DNA from: Sphingomonas chungangi
GTDB lineage: Bacteria; Pseudomonadota; Alphaproteobacteria; Sphingomonadales; Sphingomonadaceae
NCBI RefSeq assembly: GCF_013778325.1
Contig: NZ_JACEIB010000003.1
Location: 1 to 64,000, forward strand
DNA length: 64,000 nucleotides
Reading direction: 5' to 3'
The notes below the pieces were generated by a model that saw only the letters and a program-made list of their open reading frames with translations, ran no database searches and was not told where the DNA came from. A program made the position numbers and the translations under genes. Positions 19,314-28,564 of this stretch are shown in pieces; positions within the stretch are counted from its first letter, which is position 1, and each line of letters opens with the position of its first letter.

Positions 19314-19841
19314 TCACGCCTCGACGGGCGCCGCAGCCTTGGGCTTGCGACCGCGCTTGGCCGGAGTGGCAGGAGCGGCGGCAGCGGCAGGAGCGGCCTT
19401 CGGCGCGGCCTTGGCGCGGGCCGGCTTGACGGCCGGCGCTTCTTCCTTCTTGCGGCCGAGGCCGATCTGCTTGGCGAGGCCGCGGCGCTGCTCGGCATAG
19501 GCCGGCGCGACCATCGGATAGTCGCGCGGCAGCTTCCACTTGGTGCGATATTCTTCCGGCGTCATGTCATAATTGGTGCGCAGGTAGCGCTTGAGCATCT
19601 TGAGCTTCTTGCCGTCTTCCAGGCAGACGATGTAGTCGTGCTTCACCGAGGAGCGCACCGGAACCGCCGGCTGGAGCTCGGGCTCTTCCGTCTTCTTCGG
19701 CTCGGTCAGACCGGTGAGCGCGGCGTGGACCTGCGCGATGAGCTGCGGCACTTCGCTGGTCGAGACATTGTTGTTGGCGACGTGCGCCGCGACGATGTCA
19801 GCGGTCAGGCTCAGCAGCTCGTTGGTCAACTCTTCGGACAC
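19314..19841 (-). CDS. MucR/Ros-family regulator, zinc ligands missing
   Basis: A 175-residue transcriptional regulator of the Ros/MucR family, DNA-binding and probably oligomeric. The N-terminal helices (SEELTNELLSLTADIVAAHV) and the DNA-binding segment KKLKMLKRYLRTNYDMTPEE are clear. In Ros the zinc is held by Cys-x2-Cys and two His; here the region reads CLEDGKKL with Asp in place of the second Cys and Tyr in place of His, so a zinc site is unlikely. A tail of about 45 residues rich in Ala, Lys and Pro follows, like histone H1 tails. Translation starts at GTG after TAGGAGCACC. The gene lies just upstream of rpiA. Confidence 0.9.
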   Translation of the reverse strand: MSEELTNELLSLTADIVAAHVANNNVSTSEVPQLIAQVHAALTGLTEPKKTEEPELQPAVPVRSSVKHDYIVCLEDGKKLKMLKRYLRTNYDMTPEEYRTKWKLPRDYPMVAPAYAEQRRGLAKQIGLGRKKEEAPAVKPARAKAAPKAAPAAAAAPATPAKRGRKPKAAAPVEA

Positions 19842-20064
19842 GGGTCGGGTGCTCCTATTCGGTTTTCGGCTGCGACTGACTTTCGCGCCGTATAATCTTG
19901 CGTATCTACGCACTTCTATTTTGGGATCAAGTCAGGATATCATGCGAGATTGACGAATAAGCCGTCGCTACCTTGCTGTGCGATGAATAGCCGCGACCCT
20001 ATTTGAGAAATTGATACAGGATCATCTCGATCGGGCAACGATCCTCGCCTGATTTCGATCCTCG

Positions 20065-21858
20065 TCAGCTGAGGATCGACGCCGCGTCCTCACCCGATTG
20101 CCGCTCGAAAAGCCGCCGGTAGCGGCCGTTTTCGATGCGCAGCAGGGTGGCGCGATCGCCGTCCTCGACGATGCGGCCATTGTCGAACACCAGAATGCGA
20201 TCGAGCGCGCGCACCGTCGACAGGCGATGCGCCACGATGACGGTGGTGCGCCCGACCATCAGCCGCCCCATTGCCTCGGTGATCGCCGCTTCCGACTCCG
20301 AATCCAGACTGGAGGTCGCCTCGTCGAGGATCAGGATCGGCGCATCGGCAAGGAAGGCGCGCGCCAGTGCCACCCGCTGCCGCTCACCCCCCGATAGCTT
20401 CACGCCACGCTCGCCCACCATCGTGCGATAGCCCTTGGGCAATCGCGTGATGAAGTCATGCGCGTTGGCGAGCCGGGCCGCCCGCTCGATCTCGTCCTGC
20501 GTCGCGTCGGGCCGGGCGTAGCCGATATTCTCGGTGAGGCTGCGGTGGAACAGGATCGGTTCCTGCGGCACGATCGCGATCTGGCTGCGCAGCGAGGCCT
20601 GCGTCGCCTGCGCCACCTCCTGCCCGTCGATCGTCACACTGCCCTCGGTCACGTCGTAGAGCCGCTGGATCAGCTTGACGAAGGTGGTCTTGCCCGAACC
20701 CGACGGGCCGACGAGGCCCACACGCTGCCCGGCCGGGATCGCCACGTCGAGCGCCTGGTAAAGCGGCGTCGCGTGCCCGCCATAGCGGAAGGTGACGTGA
20801 TCGAACCGGATCGCGCCGTCCTCGATGCGGATCGTCCGCGCGTCCGGCCGGTCCTCGATGCCGAGCGGCTGGTCGTGGATCTCGACCAGCTCCTCCATCT
20901 CGTTCACCGAGCGCTGGAGCTGGTGGACATACTGGCCGATCTCGCGGAGATAGCCGTGCACCACGAGGTAGGTAGTGAGCACATAGGCGACGTCGCCGGG
21001 CGTCGCGCGGCCCCGCCACCACAGCCACAGCGCCGTTCCCGTCACCGCCGTGCGCACCGTCCAGAGCAAGGTGAGCTGGCCGGTTCCGGCATAGGTGAAC
21101 AGCATCCACGTCCGCCGCGTGCGGCGGCTCCACTTGGAGACGATGCGCTGGAGGCGATCCTCCTCGCGCTCCTCGGCACCGAAGGCCTTGACCACCGCGT
21201 TGGTGCCGATCGCATCGGCCAGCACGCCGCCGATCCTGGTGTCCCACTGGTTGGAGAGGCGCGAGGCGGGCGCGATCACGCGCGTCGCCAGCGTCACCGT
21301 CAGCGTGACGTAGGCGATCGCGCCGACGGCCATGACCAGGCCCATGACCGGCCAGTGCGCGCCCAGCAGGAACACGGTGCCGACCAGCACCACCAGCGAC
21401 GGCAGCAGCATTAGCAGCAGCGTGTCGTCGAGCGTGTCGAGCGCCCACATGCCGCGCGTGATCTTGCGCACGGTGGAGCCCGAGAAGCTGTTGGCGTGCC
21501 AGTCGGTCGAGAAGCGCTGGACGCGCTGGAAGGCCTCGTTGGCGATGTCGCGCATGATCTTGAGCGTCAGCGGTACGATCGCCCACCAGGAGACATGGCG
21601 CAGCACGACCATGGCCAGTCCCAGCGCGGCGATCGCGACGAAGGCGGCGATCGCGGCTTCGTGACCCGCCGCGCCGCGGCCCAGCGCGTCGACGAGACGG
21701 CCGACATAGAGCGGCACGAAGATTTCGGTGATCGTGGCGCAGCTCTGGCCGATCGCGACGGCGGCGGCGAGCCACCATTGCCGCTTCCAGTGGCGGAAGG
21801 TGAAGGCGAGGACGGTGCGGAGCACCTGCGCGCCGTCGCGGGATTTCGACTTGTTCAT
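20065..21858 (-). CDS. ABC exporter, fused membrane and ATPase domains
   Basis: A 597-residue half-transporter. Six membrane helices occupy about residues 20-320, followed by an ATPase domain with Walker A GPSGSGKTT, Q-loop IVPQEPILF, signature LSGGERQRVALARA, Walker B ILILDEATSSLD and switch His in VAHRLSTV. It should act as a homodimer exporting a lipid, peptide or drug; the substrate cannot be read from the sequence. The ATG at 21858 begins MNKSKSRDGAQVLRTVL. It has no close partner gene; a repeat and the RNase E leader lie upstream. Confidence 0.9.
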   Translation of the reverse strand: MNKSKSRDGAQVLRTVLAFTFRHWKRQWWLAAAVAIGQSCATITEIFVPLYVGRLVDALGRGAAGHEAAIAAFVAIAALGLAMVVLRHVSWWAIVPLTLKIMRDIANEAFQRVQRFSTDWHANSFSGSTVRKITRGMWALDTLDDTLLLMLLPSLVVLVGTVFLLGAHWPVMGLVMAVGAIAYVTLTVTLATRVIAPASRLSNQWDTRIGGVLADAIGTNAVVKAFGAEEREEDRLQRIVSKWSRRTRRTWMLFTYAGTGQLTLLWTVRTAVTGTALWLWWRGRATPGDVAYVLTTYLVVHGYLREIGQYVHQLQRSVNEMEELVEIHDQPLGIEDRPDARTIRIEDGAIRFDHVTFRYGGHATPLYQALDVAIPAGQRVGLVGPSGSGKTTFVKLIQRLYDVTEGSVTIDGQEVAQATQASLRSQIAIVPQEPILFHRSLTENIGYARPDATQDEIERAARLANAHDFITRLPKGYRTMVGERGVKLSGGERQRVALARAFLADAPILILDEATSSLDSESEAAITEAMGRLMVGRTTVIVAHRLSTVRALDRILVFDNGRIVEDGDRATLLRIENGRYRRLFERQSGEDAASILS

Positions 21859-22060
21859 GATGGATTTCGGCCCGTTCGGGCCCCCGTAATCGTCAGCGGG
21901 AAAGGCGGTGGCGGAAGAATTCCACCGGGAGGGCTCAGATCAGCCCGATGCCCGTATGAGGGCGGCGATAGCGCGATACGGTCATCGGTGGCCTCCCTTC
22001 TTCGCTGGAACGATGCGATCGCGCATAGCATGGAAACCGACAACGGGTAAGAACCAATCC

Positions 22061-22151
22061 CCGTTCGCCCTGAGCTTGTCGAAGGGCTGTCCTTCCCTTT
22101 CCCGATGCGCACAAGAAAAGGGCTGGGCTTCGACAAGCTCAGCCCGAACGG
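22061..22151. repeat. Dispersed inverted repeat, short form (copy 4)
   Basis: A 91-base element running from CCGTTCGCCCTGAGC to CTCAGCCCGAACGG, with CTTGTCGAAG facing CTTCGACAAG. It lies between the divergent ABC exporter and RNase E genes, upstream of the RNase E leader. Confidence 0.88.
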
Positions 22152-22175
22152 GAGAGAAGACTTAGGTACAAACTC

Positions 22176-22553
22176 TTGATGTTAACGAATTCGCGCCGAT
22201 ATTTCGAGCGAGCCCGTGGGTTGCCGAGCTTGTCGGCCGGTGCTAGCACCGTGGATGGGCGCGATATCCATGCGCCCCAAACCGGCGTCGCTTCGGGCGG
22301 CCGGCAATCAGGTTGACGTCGCACATGTCGCATTGCCTTCCCCGCACCGATCGCTTCGAGAGCGATGCGGCTGCTTGGGAAGGTCGCCGGGCCCTGCGAG
22401 CCCCGCATGCGTCTGCGACGGCCACGTATCATGCTGTTTCTTATCCCGCGGTCTCCGTGCGCCTCGCGCCGGCAGGGCCGCTTTTTCACATGACCTTATC
22501 GGCGCACCCGCTGCCGCCTCATATCGGCGGCCGGCGCGCCCGGAGACTATTCA
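22176..22553 (+). promoter_or_regulatory. Candidate promoter and long 5' leader of RNase E
   Basis: A gene-free stretch of about 380 bases between repeat copy 4 and rne. TTGATG at 22176-22181 and ATATTT at 22199-22204 (17 bases apart) could be a promoter, weakly. The rest holds no convincing ORF. A hairpin GCCGCC / GGCGGC (22513-22531) stands just before the GGAG Shine-Dalgarno. Long leaders mediate autoregulation of RNase E in enterobacteria; the same role here is inference. Confidence 0.4.
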
Positions 22554-25283
22554 ATGACGATGCGCATGCTGATCGACGCGCGCCACCCGGAAGAGACAAG
22601 GGTCGCGGTCGCCAAGGGTAACCGGATCGAAGAGTTCGATTTCGAATCCGCCGAACGCAAGCAGCTCAAGGGCAATATCTACCTCGCCAAGGTGACGCGC
22701 GTGGAGCCTTCGCTCCAGGCGGCCTTCATCGAATTCGGCGGCAACCGCCACGGATTCCTGGCCTTCTCGGAAATCCACCCGGATTACTACCAGATCCCCA
22801 AGGAGGATCGCGACGCGCTGCTGCGCGAGGAGCTGGAAGAGGCCGAGGCGCTCGCCGCCGAGGACGACGATCATTTCGACGACGAGCATGACGAGCACGA
22901 TCATGCCGAGGCTTCCGATCACGATATCGACGTCGAATCGATCGAGCGTATGGACACCGACGGCGGTCCCGAGGAACTCGACGCTGCAGAAGACCATCCG
23001 CACGAAGAAGGCGAGGACGCCGCCAAGCCGCGCCGCTCCCGCTCGGCCGGTCGTGGTGACGGTGATCATGTCGAGGCGCTGAGGAAGCGCCGCCAGAATC
23101 TGCGCCGCCGCTACAAGATCCAGGACGTCATCCGCCGCCGTCAGGTGCTGCTGGTCCAGGTCGTCAAGGAAGAGCGCGGCAACAAGGGCGCGGCGCTGAC
23201 CACCTATCTGTCGCTGGCCGGCCGTTATTGCGTGCTGATGCCCAATACGTCGCACGGCGGCGGCATCTCGCGGAAAATCTCGAACGCCGCCGATCGCAAG
23301 CGCCTGAAGTCGATCATGGCGGAGATGAAGCTGCCGCGCACGATGGGCTGCATCGTCCGCACCGCCGGCCTCAGCCGCACTAAGGTCGAGATCAAGCGCG
23401 ACTTCGATTATCTCGCGCGCCTGTGGGACGGCATCCGCGAGGAGACGCTGAAGTCCGAGGCGCCGGCTTTGATCTACGAGGATTCCAACCTCATCAAGCG
23501 CGCCATCCGCGACATATACACGCGCGAGATCGACGAGGTGATCGTCGAGGGTGAGGCGGGATACCGCACCAGTCGCGAATATATGAAGCTGCTGATGCCG
23601 AGCCATGCCAAGAAGATCCGGCCCTATGTCGATCCGGTGCCGCTCTTCCAGCGCTTCGGCGTCGAGGATCAGCTGACCGCGATGTACCAGCCGGTCGTGC
23701 AGCTGAAATCGGGCGGCTATCTGGTGATCAACCCGACCGAGGCCTTGGTCTCGATCGACATCAACTCGGGCCGCTCCACCCGCGAGCATAATATCGAGCA
23801 GACCGCCACTGCGACCAATCTGGAAGCAGCGCACGAGATCGCCCGCCAGCTGCGCCTGCGCGACATGGCGGGCCTCGTCGTCATCGACTTCATCGACATG
23901 GAGAACGGATCGAACATCCGTAAGGTCGAGAAGGCGATGAAGGAGGCGCTGAAGAACGATCGCGCCCGCATCCAGGTCGGCCGTATCTCGTCCTTCGGCC
24001 TGATGGAGATGAGCCGCCAGCGCCTGCGCACCGGCGTGCTGGAAGCCTCCACCCGCATCTGCCCGCATTGCGAGGGCACCGGCTTCGTGCGCACCGCGTC
24101 GTCGGCGGGCCTGTCGGCGCTGCGCATGCTGGAGGAGGCCGCCGCGCGCGGTCGCGGCACGCATCTCGTGCTGCGCGCCAGCCGCGAGGCGACCATCTAC
24201 GTGCTCAATCGCAAGCGCGGCGAGATCGCCGAGATCGAGGATCGCTACGGCGTGCTGATCGAGGTGATCCCCGATCACCATGACGAGGGCGCGCGGATGA
24301 CGGTGGACATTTCCGGCCCGCCGCCGGCGCAGATGCCCAAGCTCGCCCCGATCCCCGAGCCCGAGCCGGATGACGACATCGTCGACGATTACGAGGACGA
24401 GATCGAGGAAGAGGAGGCCGAGGCCGCCGAGGAGCGTGCCGAGCGCGCGCCGCGCGAAGAGGGCGAGGGTAATGGCCGTCGTCGTCGTCGCCGTCGTCGC
24501 CGTGGCGGTCGCCGGGACGAGACGCCGCAGGAGACTGCCGATCGCGAGGCCCAAGAGGCGCGCGAGGACGCCGAGGATGAGGCCGGCGAGGCGACCGACG
24601 CCGAGGCGGGCGCCGAGGATGGCGAGCGCGACGAAGGTGAACGCGAGGAAGGTGCGGAGGGCGGCAACGCCCGTCGCCGTCGCCGTCGCGGCCGTCGCGG
24701 TGGTCGTCGTCGCGAGGGTGGCGAGGACACGCTGATCGTCGATGCCGGCGATGTCGGCCCGATGGCGACCGACGTGGCCGAGGTCGCGCCCGAGGTGCTG
24801 GCCGAGGCCGAGCCGATCGACGCCACCCCGGTGGGCGCGCCCGATGCCGAGGCGGGGGCCGCCCCGGCCAAGCCGAAGACGCGCCGCCGCCCGAAGGCGC
24901 GCGCAGCCGGGGAGGTTCCTGCCGCTCCGGTCGAGGAGGCGCCGTCCGTCGCCGAGGCGATCGAGGCCGTGGCGGAGGAAGCGCCGGCCAAGCCGAAGCG
25001 CCGCTCACGCAAGAAGGTGGAGGCGGAACCCGCCGCCGAGGCGCCTGTTGCCGAAGCCGCGCCCGAGCCGGTCCCGGAAGCATCCGCCGAGGAGACTCCG
25101 GCGAAGCCCAAGCGCCGCACGCGCAAGAAGGCCGAACCGGAAGCCGCCGAAACTGCGGTCGGCACGCCTGCCGAGGAGGAAGCCGCTCCGGCTCCCGCCG
25201 AGGAGCAGGCCGCCAACGACGCCAATGGCGAAACCGACGAGACGCCGCGCCGCGGCTGGTGGCAGCGCACCTTCGGCAACTGA
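22554..25283 (+). CDS. rne: Ribonuclease E/G
   Basis: A 909-residue endoribonuclease, the expected scaffold of the RNA degradosome. The S1 domain is split by an acidic, His-rich insertion (about residues 90-165) followed by a basic patch. The catalytic Asp residues are in VSIDINSGRS (near 400) and VVIDFIDMEN (near 445), and the Zn-link is CPHCEGTG near 502. The C-terminal 330 residues are low complexity: acidic stretches, Arg-rich blocks (NGRRRRRRRRR) and three repeats of the type AKPKRRTRKKAEP, likely RNA- or partner-binding. It ends DETPRRGWWQRTFGN, a conserved tail in this group. Confidence 0.96.
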   Translation: MTMRMLIDARHPEETRVAVAKGNRIEEFDFESAERKQLKGNIYLAKVTRVEPSLQAAFIEFGGNRHGFLAFSEIHPDYYQIPKEDRDALLREELEEAEALAAEDDDHFDDEHDEHDHAEASDHDIDVESIERMDTDGGPEELDAAEDHPHEEGEDAAKPRRSRSAGRGDGDHVEALRKRRQNLRRRYKIQDVIRRRQVLLVQVVKEERGNKGAALTTYLSLAGRYCVLMPNTSHGGGISRKISNAADRKRLKSIMAEMKLPRTMGCIVRTAGLSRTKVEIKRDFDYLARLWDGIREETLKSEAPALIYEDSNLIKRAIRDIYTREIDEVIVEGEAGYRTSREYMKLLMPSHAKKIRPYVDPVPLFQRFGVEDQLTAMYQPVVQLKSGGYLVINPTEALVSIDINSGRSTREHNIEQTATATNLEAAHEIARQLRLRDMAGLVVIDFIDMENGSNIRKVEKAMKEALKNDRARIQVGRISSFGLMEMSRQRLRTGVLEASTRICPHCEGTGFVRTASSAGLSALRMLEEAAARGRGTHLVLRASREATIYVLNRKRGEIAEIEDRYGVLIEVIPDHHDEGARMTVDISGPPPAQMPKLAPIPEPEPDDDIVDDYEDEIEEEEAEAAEERAERAPREEGEGNGRRRRRRRRRGGRRDETPQETADREAQEAREDAEDEAGEATDAEAGAEDGERDEGEREEGAEGGNARRRRRRGRRGGRRREGGEDTLIVDAGDVGPMATDVAEVAPEVLAEAEPIDATPVGAPDAEAGAAPAKPKTRRRPKARAAGEVPAAPVEEAPSVAEAIEAVAEEAPAKPKRRSRKKVEAEPAAEAPVAEAAPEPVPEASAEETPAKPKRRTRKKAEPEAAETAVGTPAEEEAAPAPAEEQAANDANGETDETPRRGWWQRTFGN

Positions 25284-25290
25284 TCGACCG

Positions 25291-25320
25291 GGCTGGCGCT
25301 CCCGCATGGGAGCGTCAGCC
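25291..25320 (+). terminator. Hairpin after RNase E gene
   Basis: A 13-bp stem GGCTGGCGCTCCC / GGGAGCGTCAGCC (one G-U pair) with a GCAT loop, seven bases after the rne stop codon. There is no clear T run, so it may act as a 3' end stabiliser or a weak terminator. Confidence 0.6.
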
Positions 25321-25370
25321 GGCGTTCATGGAACGGCGCTAGGGAACGGCATGGCCTTCGGGGACAGACC

Positions 25371-26765
25371 ATGACCAGCTCACGACAGGGATTGCTGGCG
25401 CGTCTTGGCCGCTGCCTCACCTTCCTCTTCCTCAGCTTCCTCGTCGCGGGTCGCCCCGTGCTGGCGCAGGACGACTCGCCGCAGATCCTGCGCGATACCG
25501 AGACCGAGCGGTTCCTCGCCGACATCTCGGCGCCGATGGCGAAGTCCGCCGGCCTCGCGCCGGGCGCGCTGCAGGTGGTGCTGATCAACGATCCGGAGAT
25601 CAACGCCTTCGTGGCGGGCGGGCAGACCATCTACATCAATTCCGGCCTGATCCTCGCCGCCGACAATGCCAACGAGGTGGAGGGCGTGATCGCCCACGAG
25701 CTTGGCCACATCGAGGGCGGGCACATTCCGCTGTCCAACCAGGGCACGCGACCGGCCGGCCGCATCGCGCTTCTCTCGCTGCTGCTCGGCGTCGCGGCGA
25801 TCGCGGCCGGTGCGGGCAGCGCCGGCATGGCGGCGCTGGGCGCCGGCACCACGCTCGCGCAGAGCAAGTTTCTCGCCTTCAGCCGCGCGCAGGAGGGCAG
25901 CGCCGACGCGTCCGCCGTGCGCCACCTCAACGACGCGCATTATTCGGGCAAGGGCATGATCAGCTTCTTCGGCAAGCTGAAGCAGGAGGAATATCGCCTC
26001 ACCCCGGCCGACTACACGATCGATCCCTATGCGCAGACCCACCCGATGACGGCGGATCGCGAGCAGGCGCTGGAGGCCGACCTCCAGAAATCGCCCTGGT
26101 GGAACGCGACGCCGGACCCGGCCCAGCAGGCGCGCTTCCTGCGCATCAGGGCCAAGCTCGCCGGTTACGTGCAGGATCCGGACGTCACGCTCAAGAAGAT
26201 GCCCGACAGCGACCAGTCGGTGCCGGCGCATTATGCCCGCGCCTACGCCTGGCACCGCGCCGCCTATCCCGACAAGGCCGATGCCGAGGCCGATGCGCTG
26301 CTCCGCACGGCGCCGCTCGATCCCTATTTCAACGAATTGAAGGGCCAGATTCTGCTCGAGAACGGCCACCCCAAGGAGTCGCTCGCGCCTCTGCGCGTCG
26401 CCGTCCAGCAATCGGGCAGTGCGCCTTTGATTTCCGCGCTGCTTGGCCAAGCGCTGATCGCCACCGACGATCCAGCCAACTTCGCGGAGGCCGAGAAGGT
26501 GCTGAAGATTTCGGTCGACAAGGATCGCGAGGACCCGCTCGCCTGGTATGCGCTGGGCGCGGTCTATGCGCAGCGCGGCGACACCGCGCACGCGGCGCTC
26601 GCCAGCGCCGAGAAATACGCGATGGACGGCAACGAGGAACTCGCCCGCTCCAATGCCGAGCGGGCGCTGATCGGGCTCAAGCAGGGCACGCCCGATTATC
26701 TCCGCGCGGAGGACATCGCGGTGACCGCGCGCAACAACATGGACAGCAGGTACGGCCGAAAATGA
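25371..26765 (+). CDS. M48 metalloprotease with TPR region (BepA-like)
   Basis: A 464-residue periplasmic zinc protease. A signal peptide (LTFLFLSFLVAGRPVLA) is followed by the M48 catalytic domain with HELGH in GVIAHELGHIEGGH and the third ligand in EGSADASAVRHL. The second half is helical and TPR-like. This layout matches BepA/YfgC, which degrades or repairs stalled outer-membrane proteins such as LptD. Its stop overlaps the start of the DsbA-like gene (ATGA), so the pair forms an envelope protein quality-control operon together with disulfide chemistry. Confidence 0.9.
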   Translation: MTSSRQGLLARLGRCLTFLFLSFLVAGRPVLAQDDSPQILRDTETERFLADISAPMAKSAGLAPGALQVVLINDPEINAFVAGGQTIYINSGLILAADNANEVEGVIAHELGHIEGGHIPLSNQGTRPAGRIALLSLLLGVAAIAAGAGSAGMAALGAGTTLAQSKFLAFSRAQEGSADASAVRHLNDAHYSGKGMISFFGKLKQEEYRLTPADYTIDPYAQTHPMTADREQALEADLQKSPWWNATPDPAQQARFLRIRAKLAGYVQDPDVTLKKMPDSDQSVPAHYARAYAWHRAAYPDKADAEADALLRTAPLDPYFNELKGQILLENGHPKESLAPLRVAVQQSGSAPLISALLGQALIATDDPANFAEAEKVLKISVDKDREDPLAWYALGAVYAQRGDTAHAALASAEKYAMDGNEELARSNAERALIGLKQGTPDYLRAEDIAVTARNNMDSRYGRK

Positions 26766-27496
26766 GCGTGGGTTGGAAGGAAGCGGGCGCGGGCCTCGGC
26801 GCCGCCGCACTGGGCGCCGTCGTGGCGGTGGGCGTGATGACGGGCATGGGCCATGGCGGCGGCGCGCCTGACGCGAGGGCCACCGGCGCGATCGTGCGCA
26901 GCTACATCCTCGACCATCCCGAGCTGATCCCGGAGGCGATGAACCGGCTGCAGGACAAGCAGACCGCGCAGGCTATCTCCGCCAACCGGGACCAGATCGA
27001 GGCGCCCTTCGCCGGCGCCGTGGCGGGCAACCCCAAGGGAGACGTCACGCTGGTCGAATATTTCGATTACGCCTGCGGTTATTGCCGGCAGAGCGTGGCC
27101 GATGTGGACAAGCTGATCGCGAACGATCCTAAACTGCGCGTCGTTTACAAGGAACTGCCGGTGCTCGACGGCGCGATCAGCGACCGCGCCGCGCAGGTGA
27201 GCCTGGTCGCGGCCAAGGCGGGCAAGTTCGTCGCCTTCCACCACGCGCTCTATCAGGTCCCCGCGCCGCTCGACGACGGCAAGACCGACGCCGTGGCGGC
27301 GAAGCTCGGTCTCGACACGGCGGGCCTCGACAGCGCGGATATCGTGAACGAGATCAACGCCAACCTCACCACCGGCCGCGCGCTGCGCATGTCCGGCACC
27401 CCGACCTTCGTGGTCGGCGACCAGCTTTTGGCGGGCGCAGTCGGCTATGACGCGCTCAAGGCGGCGATCGACAAGGCGCGCGCCGCCCGGGGCTGA
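26762..27496 (+). CDS. DsbA-family thiol oxidoreductase
   Basis: A 244-residue thioredoxin-fold protein with an N-terminal membrane anchor or uncleaved signal (residues 10-30). The active site CGYC is at Cys105-Cys108 in YFDYACGYCRQS and the cis-proline loop is MSGTPTF. This resembles the ScsC/Com1-like DsbA proteins of alphaproteobacteria that act in the periplasm as oxidase or isomerase. It begins within the end of the M48 protease gene in the sequence ATGA. A much longer open frame extends upstream inside that gene but is a shadow. Confidence 0.9.
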   Translation: MSVGWKEAGAGLGAAALGAVVAVGVMTGMGHGGGAPDARATGAIVRSYILDHPELIPEAMNRLQDKQTAQAISANRDQIEAPFAGAVAGNPKGDVTLVEYFDYACGYCRQSVADVDKLIANDPKLRVVYKELPVLDGAISDRAAQVSLVAAKAGKFVAFHHALYQVPAPLDDGKTDAVAAKLGLDTAGLDSADIVNEINANLTTGRALRMSGTPTFVVGDQLLAGAVGYDALKAAIDKARAARG

Positions 27497-27502
27497 TCCC
27501 GG

Positions 27503-28474
27503 TCAGGCGGGCACGAGATCGCCCTCCCGTCGGGCTCGCGGCGCTTCTTGTGCCTTCTCGCCCCGCGTCTCGTTGCGCAGCACGCGATGCGCGAGCCAGA
27601 TCGAGACTCCGGCCAGCGCCAGCCCCGCCGGCAGATCGATCAGATAATGCCAGCGGCTGGCGATGGCGTTGATCACGATATAGCCGAACAGCGGCACATA
27701 GGTCGGCAGCAGCACCCGGCCGTGGCGGATCGCGAACCACAGGAACACGAACGACGATCCGACATGGAGCGACGGCATCGCGCCTAGCCCCGTCATCAGA
27801 TAATCCTGCTCGTTCGCGGCTAGCCACGCCGCCCCGCCGGCATCGACCTGCTGGTGCACCTGGTACATGTAATGCTGCGCTTCGGTGATGTGGGGGTTGA
27901 GGCCGGGCTCGAACAGGAACGGCCCGACGCCCGGCGCCGCCAGATAGAAGAGCGCGCCCAGCCCCTGCATGAACAGGATCGCGAGGAATAGGGTGCGGAA
28001 ATGCGCCGGCGTGCGCAGCGCGTGATAGCAGAAGCTGCCATAGAACAGCAGGATGAAGCCGATCATGTAGAGATTGGTGTCGGTGGAGACGATCGGGAAC
28101 AGCGCCCTCCGGATCGCGAAGCAGGCGTCCACCAAAGGCCGCAACTGCTGGTCGACCGACCAATAGAAGGCATCGTGATTCTGCGGGTTGATCACCGGCG
28201 CCCACAATTTCAGGTGGAAGTGGACGAAGAGGACGATCGTGTAGCAGGGCAGCGCCAGCAGGAAATGCCGCATCCCGGAGGCGCGGCCCGACGCCATCGC
28301 GCACAGGCCGAACAGCAGCACGCCCGCCAGCGGCAGGAGATAATGGACGCCGACGAAACCGGCGCCCGAGGCCGGGAACCGAATAGGCAATCGATAGATC
28401 AGCGAGAAGCCAAGACAAACCGCAACCATCAAGGCGGTGAATCTGACCTCTACTGGTAGACCCTTCACCAGCAT
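27503..28474 (-). CDS. PAP2_3 membrane phosphotransferase/phosphatase
   Basis: A 323-residue integral membrane protein, about six helices, of the PAP2_3 type that includes eukaryotic inositol phosphorylceramide synthase (Aur1). The catalytic motifs are MPSLHVG (PSxH) and SRWHYLIDLPAG (SRxxxxHxxxD); the segment FYLAAPGVGPFLFEP precedes them as in that group. It could transfer or remove a phospho-head group from a lipid. Sphingomonads make glycosphingolipids, so a role in sphingolipid or lipid recycling is possible but inferred. It converges on the DsbA-like gene with six bases between the stops. Confidence 0.8.
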   Translation of the reverse strand: MLVKGLPVEVRFTALMVAVCLGFSLIYRLPIRFPASGAGFVGVHYLLPLAGVLLFGLCAMASGRASGMRHFLLALPCYTIVLFVHFHLKLWAPVINPQNHDAFYWSVDQQLRPLVDACFAIRRALFPIVSTDTNLYMIGFILLFYGSFCYHALRTPAHFRTLFLAILFMQGLGALFYLAAPGVGPFLFEPGLNPHITEAQHYMYQVHQQVDAGGAAWLAANEQDYLMTGLGAMPSLHVGSSFVFLWFAIRHGRVLLPTYVPLFGYIVINAIASRWHYLIDLPAGLALAGVSIWLAHRVLRNETRGEKAQEAPRARREGDLVPA

Positions 28475-28564
28475 GAGACGACTCCGCTTGATCCCCCCGG
28501 TTTCCGGTTAGTCGTCCCGATCTAACAAATGCCTAATCTGCTATTCATGCCGGGCCAGGTGCGT

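Noticed and set aside
13544-19429. A 1961-codon open frame on the plus strand opposite the pentose phosphate genes
   Set aside because: High GC and codon bias on the opposite strand suppress stop codons. It lies antisense to six well-identified genes, is rich in Arg/Asp/Gly/Leu without domain motifs, and is a shadow.
22551-24554. A 667-codon minus-strand frame opposite rne
   Set aside because: Antisense to RNase E, no domain motifs of its own, typical shadow composition.
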